Under the pieces are notes generated by a model. It had not been told where the DNA came from. It saw only the letters and a program-made list of their open reading frames with translations, and did no database searches. A program made the translations under genes and the position numbers. From Paraburkholderia flagellata (GTDB taxonomy: Bacteria > Pseudomonadota > Gammaproteobacteria > Burkholderiales > Burkholderiaceae): a stretch of DNA of 64,000 nucleotides. Shown here one piece after another: positions 8,139-16,979 of the stretch. The stretch lies in NCBI RefSeq assembly GCF_021390645.1, contig NZ_JAJEJT010000004.1:1054001-1118000 (forward strand). The letters are read 5' to 3'. Position 1 is the stretch's first letter. The number at the start of each line of letters is the position of its first letter.

Positions 8139-9359
8139 CTACGATCTCGCCCGTGATCTAACTAGGCATCCTACTGCCAATCCGATTCCTAGGAGCGCGA
8201 TTGTCCCGATGAGCCGTTTGCCGCAGCCGCAGCCGCCTGCTCTCCATGGACCATTATTGATATCTGAAACTGTTTTAAATTTAATCGATGTAAATCGGGC
8301 GATATCGGGAACGTTTATTTGGTTACTCAGCAAAATTGAAGCTTCCGTAAAGATCTGGGGATCACGTTGAAATGTGCCCGTCATGATCGCCAAGAGTGAG
8401 TTCACTATCTCAGTTCTCGCCGTCGGTACAACTTTCCAAAGGTCATCATTAATCAAAAACTGCGGTTCAGGTGATGGTATCCCGAGGTTCGGTTTTTCTA
8501 CATATCGGTTGCTATATGCTTTAAGACAGCGCGCCAAGTCCGCCTCGTGAGCTGCATCGAAGTCGCACGATTCACCGCAGAAATCGACTGATGCCAGACG
8601 TGATGCATATACGGTATTCGTGTCAGTGTCTGTCGCGATAATTTCGATCGGAATCGAATAAGCACCATCAGCTGGGTCGTTATACAGCACCAGAGTACTC
8701 CTGTCAGTTGCCGTCTGGATGTCGTACTTGATATTTATCACGCGATTTTCGCTACGCCCATTTGGGAGCGGGAAAGGCCAAGTACAGTATGCACTAAGCG
8801 CGACCGTACCAGAATTCGAAGACAAAGCGATTCCGCTGACGTACCACTGGACATTACCGAATCTGGTTATAACAGTTGCTGTGACTGACTGTTCGTGAAG
8901 GGTTCTTTGCCACGGCCAAAGCCCTTCTTGGCAAAGGCGTTTGTTGTTCCCAGTGAAGTCGAAAGTACCACTTTCGACAACTTCAGGCCTCATTTCGGTC
9001 ACGGTCTCGTGAATGGGAGAAGCATATGGCGCGCTTAAAGATAAGACAGAGGCTTCCATTCCAGTTGGACTTCCATCACAACGCCCCTCATTGCTGCCAA
9101 GCGAACTGTCAAAACACATTTCGCCGGCATTAGGATAATAGGTGGTGCCAATCCCGCCGAAAGGCTTAGTCCATGTATATAACAGGCCATTTTCGCATCC
9201 TTCGTAATGTGTCACGGCCAAATAGCCGGTCGCAACTACCCAAGAGAATTTGTAGCACCACTTATGCTGAGTTCTTATCCCTGAGCAGACAGCAAACGGC
9301 CAGTACCATTTCGGACACCACCAATATTGCCGCTCCTGAACGTCCTTTTCATATGGCAT
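8139..9359 (-). CDS. Unrecognised Cys/Trp-rich protein with C-terminal membrane anchor
   Basis: A 406-residue protein that I do not recognise. The start is well supported: GGGGAGG lies five bases before ATG 9359. The N-terminal 85 residues are very rich in Trp, Tyr and Cys (WWCPKWYWPF, HKWCYKF). The middle is beta-rich with many Ser/Thr/Asn, and Cys pairs occur near FCGESCDF. The end has a GGCGCGKR segment, one hydrophobic helix (IGTIALLGIGLAVGCLV) and a short basic tail, suggesting tail anchoring. No signal peptide is visible. Composition is clearly AT-richer than neighbouring genes, a sign of transfer. Real gene likely; role unknown. Confidence 0.7.
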   Translation of the reverse strand: MPYEKDVQERQYWWCPKWYWPFAVCSGIRTQHKWCYKFSWVVATGYLAVTHYEGCENGLLYTWTKPFGGIGTTYYPNAGEMCFDSSLGSNEGRCDGSPTGMEASVLSLSAPYASPIHETVTEMRPEVVESGTFDFTGNNKRLCQEGLWPWQRTLHEQSVTATVITRFGNVQWYVSGIALSSNSGTVALSAYCTWPFPLPNGRSENRVINIKYDIQTATDRSTLVLYNDPADGAYSIPIEIIATDTDTNTVYASRLASVDFCGESCDFDAAHEADLARCLKAYSNRYVEKPNLGIPSPEPQFLINDDLWKVVPTARTEIVNSLLAIMTGTFQRDPQIFTEASILLSNQINVPDIARFTSIKFKTVSDINNGPWRAGGCGCGKRLIGTIALLGIGLAVGCLVRSRARS

Positions 9360-9893
9360 CTCAACCTCCCCAAATGCGTAAGCAAGGTCCAGTATGCGGC
9401 TCCGCCTACTGCTGGCCGTGTTTCACTGTGCTGTTTAAGGTGCTTGAATACGTTTGAATTCGTCATAAATGCGTACATTTCTAGTTCGCAACTATCGGAA
9501 CGCCATCGGTTAAGGTAACTCGACCGCATTCTCGATATTGTTTCCGTGCACAGAAATCCATTGGAGCGTCAACGATCCTAACGTCATTATTGCGTTACAC
9601 GGTATCTAGTCTAGCTAACTAAACTTGACGATGGCCATTTCCCATCCAAACCTACACCGATCGCGTCATATATTCCGATCTTAAAAAGGCATCCTATGCA
9701 CCACAGATACGAGTTAGGTGCCGAGAGACAACCCGCATCATGGGCGCATGCAGATACCGGACAGCACCTTTAAACTGTGAGTTGACACGTTAGAAAACAA
9801 TTTCTTACGGTTGAGTTGTAGCGGCGCAGTTTAGCGCCTGTTCCAACAGGATTCCGACGTCAGGCACTGGATGAGTTGTTTATAGTCGATTTT
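9360..9893. other. AT-rich intergenic region, no gene seen
   Basis: 534 bases of low-GC DNA upstream of the Cys/Trp-rich gene. No frame with family likeness was found. It presumably carries that gene's promoter. Confidence 0.4.
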
Positions 9894-10082
9894 TTAACTT
9901 TCTGTTAGTAGAAAGTTGCTGAGATGAAAGGTTGAACGAAATGGTCCAGAATAAAGCGGAACGTAGGGCTCCCCGTTGGAAATAGACTTCGAGTCAAATG
10001 GAGGATGGCCCAGTGATTGAGCACTTATCGTCAAAAGCAACACTGCACCGAAGCTGGTGCAGATGAAGGATTCCTTCTTCAT
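9894..10082 (-). CDS. Small secreted protein, 62 residues, unknown
   Basis: A short frame with a good signal peptide: MKKESF start, a hydrophobic LLLTISA core and a likely cleavage site before GHPPFDS. The mature part would be only about 38 residues and shows no known motif. GGGG lies about seven bases upstream of ATG 10082. It sits in the AT-rich island between two other unrecognised envelope proteins. It may be real because of the signal peptide and Shine-Dalgarno-like site, but chance cannot be excluded. Confidence 0.45.
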   Translation of the reverse strand: MKKESFICTSFGAVLLLTISAQSLGHPPFDSKSISNGEPYVPLYSGPFRSTFHLSNFLLTES

Positions 10083-10468
10083 CGTTAGCCCCTACCTGCA
10101 GCGACTAGAGTTCTCGCGGAAGCGGGCGGCAGTCTGCATTGAAAGCATAGTTCGACTTGCAATGCACATCACATAAGTTTGGCAACTATGGTTCGGAGCG
10201 GTTGGCAAAGTCAACGCCGCGTGCTGCTTACCCGGTCCAGCGGACTTGGAGTCGATACTTCGGGATGGTCGTTTGCCAGCATCTCAAAGGAGCATTCGGG
10301 CGACCACTTGGGCGTTAGTAAAGCGATCGACGGGCCCACAAAGCTTCGTGGGGTATCACACATTTCTATGTGAACAAGTTCTGCTTCCACCTGGCTGGGA
10401 TGTACTAGATTTCTAAGGCAACGCCTTCTAATTGCGCCAGCAATATTCGTGAACTTCCGAGGACGAAT
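10083..10468. other. Intergenic region, no supported gene
   Basis: 386 bases between the divergent small secreted protein and the lipoprotein-like gene. One short frame at 10179-10373 has no supporting feature and is not called. Confidence 0.4.
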
Positions 10469-11275
10469 ATGAGCACTCGTTCACTGAGCGTGCAACCGGT
10501 TGATGGGTTCCGCACGACGATCCACCAAATCCGCAGGCTTCTCTTTTCGATTGCGCGCATGGGTCCATCTGCCAAATTCGCGCGCGCTACAGTACTTCTC
10601 TCGACTGTTGTTGGCCTCGCATCGTGCAATACCTCAGGACCGACACGTGATTCCTCTGTCGTAATTCATTATCGCCAGTTACTTAATGCGCGCCAAATTC
10701 CCAATGAAGACAACACGAATTTCACGACTACCGGTGGTGGATTCGCGATATACCAGATTACCGGAATTGACAACATGGCGAGGGACGCTCAGCCTTTCTA
10801 TTTCAGATTGAGCAAATTGCAAGTTTCCGGAATTGGCGGATCGGATTCGCCACAAAATGCGGACCCACGTCTGAACGCCTACTTCAACGCCCAGTCTGGG
10901 GCATTTGTGGCACCTCACACGAAGGGAGTTTTCACTGGAGATTTCATTATTGCTCTCACGTCGTTTCCTCAATTTATAGGCGATGGTTTTGAGCCGCTTA
11001 GCTATCAAATCGATCCGGGTGAGGTAGTTCTCTTTGCAAGAGAGCCCCAGCTTTACCCTGTCGAGTCGTGGGACGGCCCTAGCCATCAATCGGCTTTTGA
11101 CGGACGGGTAGCAGCGCTTCCAGCCGGCGCTGTATTAGGGTATTCAGATGACATTCCGGACTTTGCTTTGGGTGACACCCTCCAATGCAACCGGCAGGGA
11201 TATGTTAGTGCTCTTACCGGGGCCGCGGCAGCTAATCATCCCCAACTTCCATGCATCGCCCATCCGACAAAATGA
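10469..11275 (+). CDS. Putative lipoprotein of unknown function
   Basis: A 268-residue protein, not recognised. ATG 10469 has GAGG six bases upstream. A lipobox-like LASC follows a hydrophobic stretch at about residues 41-53, so the signal has an unusually long N-terminal region; ATG 10559 would give a more normal lipoprotein signal but has no ribosome site. The mature part is rich in Phe, Pro and Gly with beta-type segments and no catalytic motif that I can name. It belongs to the AT-richer island. Lipoprotein status is inference from the lipobox. Confidence 0.6.
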   Translation: MSTRSLSVQPVDGFRTTIHQIRRLLFSIARMGPSAKFARATVLLSTVVGLASCNTSGPTRDSSVVIHYRQLLNARQIPNEDNTNFTTTGGGFAIYQITGIDNMARDAQPFYFRLSKLQVSGIGGSDSPQNADPRLNAYFNAQSGAFVAPHTKGVFTGDFIIALTSFPQFIGDGFEPLSYQIDPGEVVLFAREPQLYPVESWDGPSHQSAFDGRVAALPAGAVLGYSDDIPDFALGDTLQCNRQGYVSALTGAAAANHPQLPCIAHPTK

Positions 11276-11925
11276 CCGGGATCAGAAAGACAATCGGGCG
11301 GCCGGGCGCGCCGGAGTTTGGCACCAGATCCTTGTTCGCCTGGAGGTACTATGTCCACGCCTTGGTGAGATTTTCTCCTCTGCGCGCTCAGCAAAGCGCT
11401 CGGCGCTATCGACCCGTAAAGCTTTCGATTGGAACTGAGCTATCTGGCTCCGTTGCAACAGGTCGCGCAGCGGATAACTCAGAAGCCTTAGCTTGCTCGG
11501 CGGCCGCCATGCACTGTTAACGGTCATCGACTTTCGCTAACCGCCACCGTCCGTAAAGGGTCGTCTACGGAAGGCCAAGGTCACGGCGCCCCCGATACTC
11601 AGATCATCGATCACCTACTTCCGGGCTCGGCCACAAGCGGCCAGTGGCCGCTCCCAGCGTGCGGACGTTGAAGTGTCAGCTTCGCATTCAATTCCGGCCG
11701 CTCAGGTTATCGCAATGCGTACGAGGCGTCGCATTGACCAAACCAAGTCATGCTTCCATAGCCTGCCTTTTGACTGTCGGCCAATTAATTGAGGATGTGG
11801 CAGTGAATAAGGCTTCAGGCGCGGCGCGGATCTCCCCCTGACCGTGCAGCATTAAGTGCCGTGCCGCTGATACGGCCTGGGGCACGGCCGCGGTTCGCAA
11901 ACGATCATGCGCCGCACGCATGCCT
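11276..11925. other. Intergenic region, no supported gene
   Basis: 650 bases with several short frames on both strands, none with a family signature or ribosome site. GC content returns to the level of the rest of the window here, marking the right edge of the island. Confidence 0.4.
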
Positions 11926-12495
11926 TTATTCACTGAAGGTCCTGATGTAGATGTCCATTTCGTCGCGTGCACGTCCGAGCTGCTCGATCAGGATATCGTA
12001 GCGATCCGCCGCCTCCTGAACGAGTTCCAACTCTAGGGGAGTGCGGGGCCTGCCCGAGGAGACGAGGCTCAGCGTGAGCTTTTGCCGCTTTGTCAGCAGC
12101 TCGTAAAGTTTGTCATGCGACGGTTCCCGGTCGAAGTCGCCCCGCGCGCCCTCAATTCGCTCTAACAGGTAATTCACCTGCGTGAGCAGTTGCGCTACCT
12201 CGCTGGTCACCCTCTCCCACGACCTCTCGAGATCGCTGTCGGGCGGCTCTTCGAAGTACCTCAAATAGCGCAGATAATCGCGAAAACTCCCCATCGCGGC
12301 TGACTTGGAAAATCTTAGCGAGCTGACTCCGACGCTCATTTCGACCAGCTTGGCGTAAATCACCTTGGCCTGTGCTACATCGTAGCCCTCGGCGCCAGTT
12401 GCCACGAGATGCTTGATGCCATCAGCAATCTCGAACACCTCCTCGCCGGCCCCGCCGATCGCGTTGACCAGATCTTTGAACAGCTGGATGTCCAT
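11926..12495 (-). CDS. Hypothetical helical protein
   Basis: A 189-residue protein with no signal peptide or membrane segment. It is strongly alpha-helical with charged heptad-like stretches (residues about 40-125 and 150-185), suggesting a helical bundle or coiled coil. GAGGAGA five bases before ATG 12495 supports the start. I do not recognise the family and see no catalytic motif. It stands alone, with debris upstream. Confidence 0.6.
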   Translation of the reverse strand: MDIQLFKDLVNAIGGAGEEVFEIADGIKHLVATGAEGYDVAQAKVIYAKLVEMSVGVSSLRFSKSAAMGSFRDYLRYLRYFEEPPDSDLERSWERVTSEVAQLLTQVNYLLERIEGARGDFDREPSHDKLYELLTKRQKLTLSLVSSGRPRTPLELELVQEAADRYDILIEQLGRARDEMDIYIRTFSE

Positions 12496-12904
12496 TACGG
12501 TCTCCTCGTCGTGGGTCTCCCTAGCCGCCCTGGCGCGGTCTCTCCATGGACAATATGACGCGCACGGATGCAGTCAAGGAAAAGAGGTTCTCCAACATGT
12601 AAATCACGAAAGGGCGACATGCGTTGACCGGCCACCCTGAATCGCGGCCTGCGCAACCTTTTCACGCTGACTCGCCACGTTGAGCGTACGAGAACTCCCA
12701 GCTCCTGTGCAATGCGACCATCGGAAGCCCCGTTATTTAATGGCTGGCCGTGCCTCGGAACTAGCGTTTGCAGTTGCGATGTGCCCGTAGGCCACCGTGG
12801 ATCGCCTTAGGCATCCTGCATAAATTCGCACAGGCGCTATCGAGCAGGATCCAACGATTGGTCTGCTTCGGCCAGTTTTAGCCGGTCGACCGCCCACTCG
12901 CACG
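12496..12904. other. Intergenic region with no intact gene
   Basis: 409 bases between the helical protein gene and the SDR remnant. Overlapping minus-strand frames extending into 13375 have no family likeness and are treated as shadows. Confidence 0.4.
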
Positions 12905-13020
12905 GACATTCGAGCGTCGGCTCCCCTCGGATATCGGCCAGATGGTTGCGTTCCTGCTGTCGGACGCGAACCATTGGGTCCATGCCCGACCGATCGAGGT
13001 CTCGGGCGGCATGTGTCTCT
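12905..13020 (+). pseudogene. C-terminal remnant of an SDR gene
   Basis: The plus frame through 12942 reads MVAFLLSDANHWV and then IEVSGGMCL. This is the closing part of a short-chain dehydrogenase (the loop and final strand next to the cofactor site). Nothing upstream continues the gene, and no start or Rossmann motif is present. Only about 37 residues survive, so it is non-functional debris. Confidence 0.65.
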
Positions 13021-13103
13021 GCTTCCGCCGCAACCGCACGATGCATCGCTTCGCGCTCCGCTGGAATAGGCGGAGCGCGAACAAGACAGAAGAGGATCGA
13101 ACC

Positions 13104-13306
13104 GTGACGAATCTGACAGGGGAAAAAGATTTCCGCCGGCCGACACGAACGATTTCGACAATCTCGCGCGCTTCCTCGAGGGCATCGATCCGAAGCGCTA
13201 TTTCGACCGCCATGCGGAGGATGCGTGGCGCGGCGCTGACCGATGTTTGCCGAAGTGTTACATCTCGATGAGCAGACTGCTGGACGCACCTGATATTGAC
13301 TGTTCG
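13104..13306 (+). pseudogene. Decayed small gene following the SDR remnant
   Basis: A GTG at 13104 with GAGG upstream starts MTNLTGEKDF. After a frame change the sequence reads DFDNLARFLEGIDPKRYFDRHAEDA, which is gene-like, and after another change MFAEVLHLDEQTAG before a stop. Two frameshifts make it non-coding as it stands. The family is not recognised. It probably followed the SDR gene in one operon before decay. Confidence 0.45.
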
Positions 13307-13552
13307 ATTGGAAGGTGGCGCACCAGCCCAATAGCTGCCGCACCTCAAGGTACGCGGATTGATAGTATTGACCACCCGGAAGGATCGGCCGCTATAGGTA
13401 TCGCGTCACAGGGGCACTGCGTGGGGCGAAGGAGCCGATGGACGTGTAGAGTTCACACGTTGATTGTCGGGATAGCTCATCCATTGAGGGCCGCGTGACG
13501 TGTCTGGTCGGCTCTTCGACCGCAGGCCGCTAATACGAGATCAGGTTTATCC

Positions 13553-15733
13553 ATGGTCACGCACGCACCACGCCAGTTTAGCCAAGAACGAAGCGCCCTG
13601 CTGGGCGGGGCGGCGGCGCTGTTCGTGGTGATCCTCGCCTCGGACGCAATCTCGCTGTTGCTGGCGCAGCATGGGGGCTCGATGCTCTCGCTGTGGTCGG
13701 CCAACGGCATCGCGGTCGGCGTGTTGCTGTCGGTGCCGCGCCGTTACTGGACCACCTTGATCACCGCCACTGCCGCCGCCTTGCTGGCCGGGCAATACAT
13801 CGCTTTCGGCACGTTGCAGAACAGCCACCTGCTGCTGGTGCCGGTGCACCTGGTGGAGATCCTCATCGTAACTTGCATCATCCACCAACACTTTTCGACC
13901 GGCACCGGGCAGGCGAGCAGCTATCTGCGATTCGGCCGCGTGGCCATCGGTGCGGCACTGGCTGGCTGTCTCGTGTCCACGCTGCTGGCCAGCGTCGCTC
14001 AGAAACTGGCTACCGGCGGCGCTTTCTTCGGCACGGCGGAGGAGTGGTTCGGCGCCCACCTGCTCGGCATGGTGATCGTGGGCATGCTCACGCTGGTGGC
14101 GTTTCGCGAGCGCGGCCGCATGCTCGGCGCGTCGGGAACGCGCATCCGCATGCTGCGCGACGTACTGCTGCTCGCCGCCATCACCGCCGGCGTGTTCGCG
14201 CAGACGCGCTATCCGCTGGCGTTCGCGGTCTTCGCGCCGCTGATGTACCTGGTGTTCCACTACCGCTTCCCGGGCCTGGTGCTGGGCGTGACCATGGTGA
14301 CCCTGGTGACCAACGTGGCCACGACCATCGGCAAGGGGACTTTCACACTGATCGCCTCGGCCGATCCCGCGGAGCGCGCCCTGATCGCACAGATCTTCCT
14401 GGGCGTGGTATGTCTGGTCACTGTGCCCCTGGCATTGGCACTTGCCGACAGGCAACGGCTCGCTGGAAAGGTGGCCGAGAGCGAAAGCCTTTACCGCCTG
14501 CTGGCGGACTACGCGGGCGACCTGATCGTACGCATCGCCAACGATGGCACGCGGCGCTACGTCTCGCCCTCGGTCAAGGAGATGCTGGGTTGGACACCTG
14601 AAGAGTTCGCCGCCCAACGGGGCGAAGAACTGATCCAACCGGACGATCGGGAGCGTGTGCTGGCAGCCCTCACGCGATTGCGGGCAACCGGCAGGCCAGA
14701 GCTCATACGCTACCGGGTCCGGAATCGAGCGGGTGGGTACCAGTGGCTCGAAGCCCTGGGCAAGCTCGCACCCAGTCCGGATCATCCCGGCGAAATGGAG
14801 ATCGTCTACTCCGGCCGCGATATCTCCGAGCGCGTGCTGGCTGAAGAGGCGCTGGCTGACAGCCAGAAGCGCCTGCGCACGATCACTGACAACGTCCCGG
14901 CAGTGATTGCGCACGTCGACACCGAGCAGCGCTACACCTTCATCAACGCCTTTGCGTCCGAAGTGATCGGCGTCGAGGCGTCATCGAACATCGGCCATAC
15001 CGTCGAGGAGATGCGCGGGCCGGTCGTGTACGCCTTGCTCAAGCCCCACATCGAGCTGGCCCTGCGCGGCACGGCCACGACCTTCGAGTATGCAGTACGC
15101 GTGGGCAAGCAGACTCGCTACTTCCAGGCCACTTACCTGCCGGCGATCACCGCCGACGGAACCTCCAGCGGCTTCTATACGCTGACCACCGAGATCACGC
15201 GGATCAAACTGGCCGAGCAGCAACTGGACTTCCTTGCCCACCATGATGCGCTCACCGGCATCGCCAACCGGCTGTCGTTCCGGAAAAAGGTCAGCCTTGC
15301 GGTGGAGCATGCCGCTGCCACGCATGGGCCGTTGCTGCTGATGATGATCGACGTCGATCACTTCAAGCAAATCAACGACACCTATGGCCATGCCGCCGGC
15401 GACATGGCCTTGATCGAAGTGGCGGCCCGGCTCAAGGCGAGTATCCGCAAGACCGATCTGCTTGCCCGCCTTGGCGGCGATGAGTTCGTGGTCCTTTGCC
15501 ATGACATCGAAGACACCGACACGGCCCGCCAGGTGGCGCAGAAGATCGCCGACGCGATGCGCCCACCGGTGTCGGTCGGCACGACGGAACTGGAGGTCAC
15601 GCTGAGCATCGGCCTCGCGCTATGCCACCATGCCACCTCCGCGGAAGCGCTGGAGCAGCGCGCTGACGAAGCGCTCTATCAGGCGAAGGAGGCCGGGCGC
15701 GCCTGCTATCGCATCGCCACCGATGGTATCTGA
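13553..15733 (+). CDS. Diguanylate cyclase, MASE1-PAS-PAS-GGDEF
   Basis: A 726-residue inner-membrane signalling protein. Residues 1-300 form a MASE1-type sensor with about eight membrane helices. Two PAS domains follow (near 315-440, with a YSGRDISERV PAC end, and 445-560). A C-terminal GGDEF domain spans about 565-726. The active-site loop is GGDEF at about 641-645, and an RxxD product-inhibition site lies exactly five residues before it (RKTD). It should therefore make cyclic di-GMP with feedback control. There is no EAL domain. The gene stands alone between debris regions. Signal unknown. Confidence 0.92.
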   Translation: MVTHAPRQFSQERSALLGGAAALFVVILASDAISLLLAQHGGSMLSLWSANGIAVGVLLSVPRRYWTTLITATAAALLAGQYIAFGTLQNSHLLLVPVHLVEILIVTCIIHQHFSTGTGQASSYLRFGRVAIGAALAGCLVSTLLASVAQKLATGGAFFGTAEEWFGAHLLGMVIVGMLTLVAFRERGRMLGASGTRIRMLRDVLLLAAITAGVFAQTRYPLAFAVFAPLMYLVFHYRFPGLVLGVTMVTLVTNVATTIGKGTFTLIASADPAERALIAQIFLGVVCLVTVPLALALADRQRLAGKVAESESLYRLLADYAGDLIVRIANDGTRRYVSPSVKEMLGWTPEEFAAQRGEELIQPDDRERVLAALTRLRATGRPELIRYRVRNRAGGYQWLEALGKLAPSPDHPGEMEIVYSGRDISERVLAEEALADSQKRLRTITDNVPAVIAHVDTEQRYTFINAFASEVIGVEASSNIGHTVEEMRGPVVYALLKPHIELALRGTATTFEYAVRVGKQTRYFQATYLPAITADGTSSGFYTLTTEITRIKLAEQQLDFLAHHDALTGIANRLSFRKKVSLAVEHAAATHGPLLLMMIDVDHFKQINDTYGHAAGDMALIEVAARLKASIRKTDLLARLGGDEFVVLCHDIEDTDTARQVAQKIADAMRPPVSVGTTELEVTLSIGLALCHHATSAEALEQRADEALYQAKEAGRACYRIATDGI

Positions 15734-16280
15734 GTCACGAGACGGGGTTCTCATGGGACGGATGAAATGCTCGTAAATGCCACGTGGGCAGCTCAAGGCT
15801 GACCGAGGCGTAGGCCGGGCAATCGCCAACCTAGACGAACTTGCGAACGGCCGTTGTACAACTTGGAAGCCGCCGCTAAGGTCCCACTGGGTCGAAGGAC
15901 CGAAGTGGGTGGCGGATTCAACCGGTCGATGCAACACAGGCTGCGCGAGCAGCGAGAGGTGTTGCAAATGAAGTAGAGGCGGCGGCTCACCGCCCGGCTT
16001 CATGTCTAGGACGAGTCAGACCAGTTTATTGATCGAGCGGCGCATGAGACTGCCGAGCGCGAACTTGAGCGCTGGCATGAATTGCAGGCAGAGGTTCTTC
16101 GTCGCCCGGGAAAGCCTAGCCGTGCTGTTTGCTGCATTGGGTGGCGCAACAGGGAATTCGTGGCCTGCTATCGTGGGCCGCGAGGCCCGTTCAAGTGTCA
16201 AGATCGTACTCGCGGCACCTGCGAGGATCATTGGACTGCCCTGCTGCGTTACAGGGAAACGAGTGGTGGTGCTCGCGGCT
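15734..16280. other. Intergenic region, no supported gene
   Basis: 547 bases with short frames on both strands and no recognisable family or strong ribosome site. Confidence 0.4.
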
Positions 16281-16598
16281 CTATCGCTTGGGCCCTTTCA
16301 TCCATTCCGACTCCATCGCCGCATTCCACTCTTCGTCCGCCTCGATGGGGTCCATCGCTTCGTCGACCGACGCCGTTGCGCGTTCGGCGGCTGATTTCAT
16401 TTCGTCTGCATCCGCGCCGACATCGCCGATTTCGTAACCGGGCGGCTGCAGCATATCCCTGAGCATCGCGCTCAGTTCTGGCGTGTCCCATGGCAGACCG
16501 TGCTGCGTGCGGACCTTGATATAGTGCCGCACTTCCGCGTCCTGCTCCGCCGTAAGCGGTAGCCCTCGAAACGTGCTTTGGGGGTCAGAGTTCGTCAT
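16281..16598 (-). CDS. Small acidic hypothetical protein
   Basis: A 105-residue acidic protein. ATG 16598 is chosen over an upstream start because AGGAG lies six bases before it. The N-terminal part (LPLTAEQDAEVRHYIKVRTQHG) is helical, followed by a segment of paired short helices and a strongly acidic C-terminus. It looks cytoplasmic, and no enzymatic motif is visible. Its role is unknown; it is read away from the IS1182 element. Confidence 0.6.
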   Translation of the reverse strand: MTNSDPQSTFRGLPLTAEQDAEVRHYIKVRTQHGLPWDTPELSAMLRDMLQPPGYEIGDVGADADEMKSAAERATASVDEAMDPIEADEEWNAAMESEWMKGPKR

Positions 16599-16968
16599 GG
16601 CCGTCTCCTGTTTCCATCGCATTTTGAGTGTAACCCCATTGCAACCAAGGACAGTTCTGGGGCGCGGTTGGTCTGACCAAGCGATCAACGCCTCGAAGCG
16701 CTGGTTTTCTCCACGTCGCAATTTGAACGGCGGTTTCGGCCGCGATAGCTGACGCCGGCATCACCAAGACGCGATTGGCCGTGATGGGTCCAGGTCGTGT
16801 AAAAACGCGGCGCGGACGCAATGACGATTTCACGCGATGATCCGCAGGCGTCAACGGCCCAATTTGGCCCGTGTGACGGTGATTGGCGCTTTGACCTCTT
16901 TGTGAGAGGAAGGGGTGCCCAGGCGCCGTAATGCGCGCCGGAGCGACCGCCGTGGTGCGAGCCTATCC
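16599..16968. other. Flank of the IS1182-family element, no gene seen
   Basis: 370 bases between the small acidic protein and the transposase stop. The left end of the IS should lie here. A GTGTGA at 16871 could pair with TCACAC at 18462-18467, but the match is too short to fix the ends. Confidence 0.4.
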
Positions 16969-16979
16969 TCAGGCTCGCA
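16956..16979 (+). terminator. Perfect hairpin overlapping the transposase stop codon
   Basis: Nine-base arms TGCGAGCCT (16956-16964) and AGGCTCGCA (16971-16979) are separated by a six-base loop and followed on the plus strand by TCTTTT. As an intrinsic terminator it would act on plus-strand transcripts entering the IS from outside. It covers the last codons and stop of the minus-strand transposase. Confidence 0.45.

Noticed and set aside
8221..8245. Short GCCGCAG-type repeat as a CRISPR or microsatellite locus
   Set aside because: It is part of the Cys/Gly-rich codons of the 8139-9359 gene, with no spacers or longer array.
12733..13375. Three overlapping minus-strand frames of 150-168 residues
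   Set aside because: They overlap each other in different frames and are antisense to the SDR and small-gene remnants.
13547..14914. 455-residue open frame on the minus strand
   Set aside because: It lies wholly antisense to the MASE1-PAS-GGDEF gene, is low-complexity (His, Gln, Arg rich) and has no family likeness; a GC-rich shadow.
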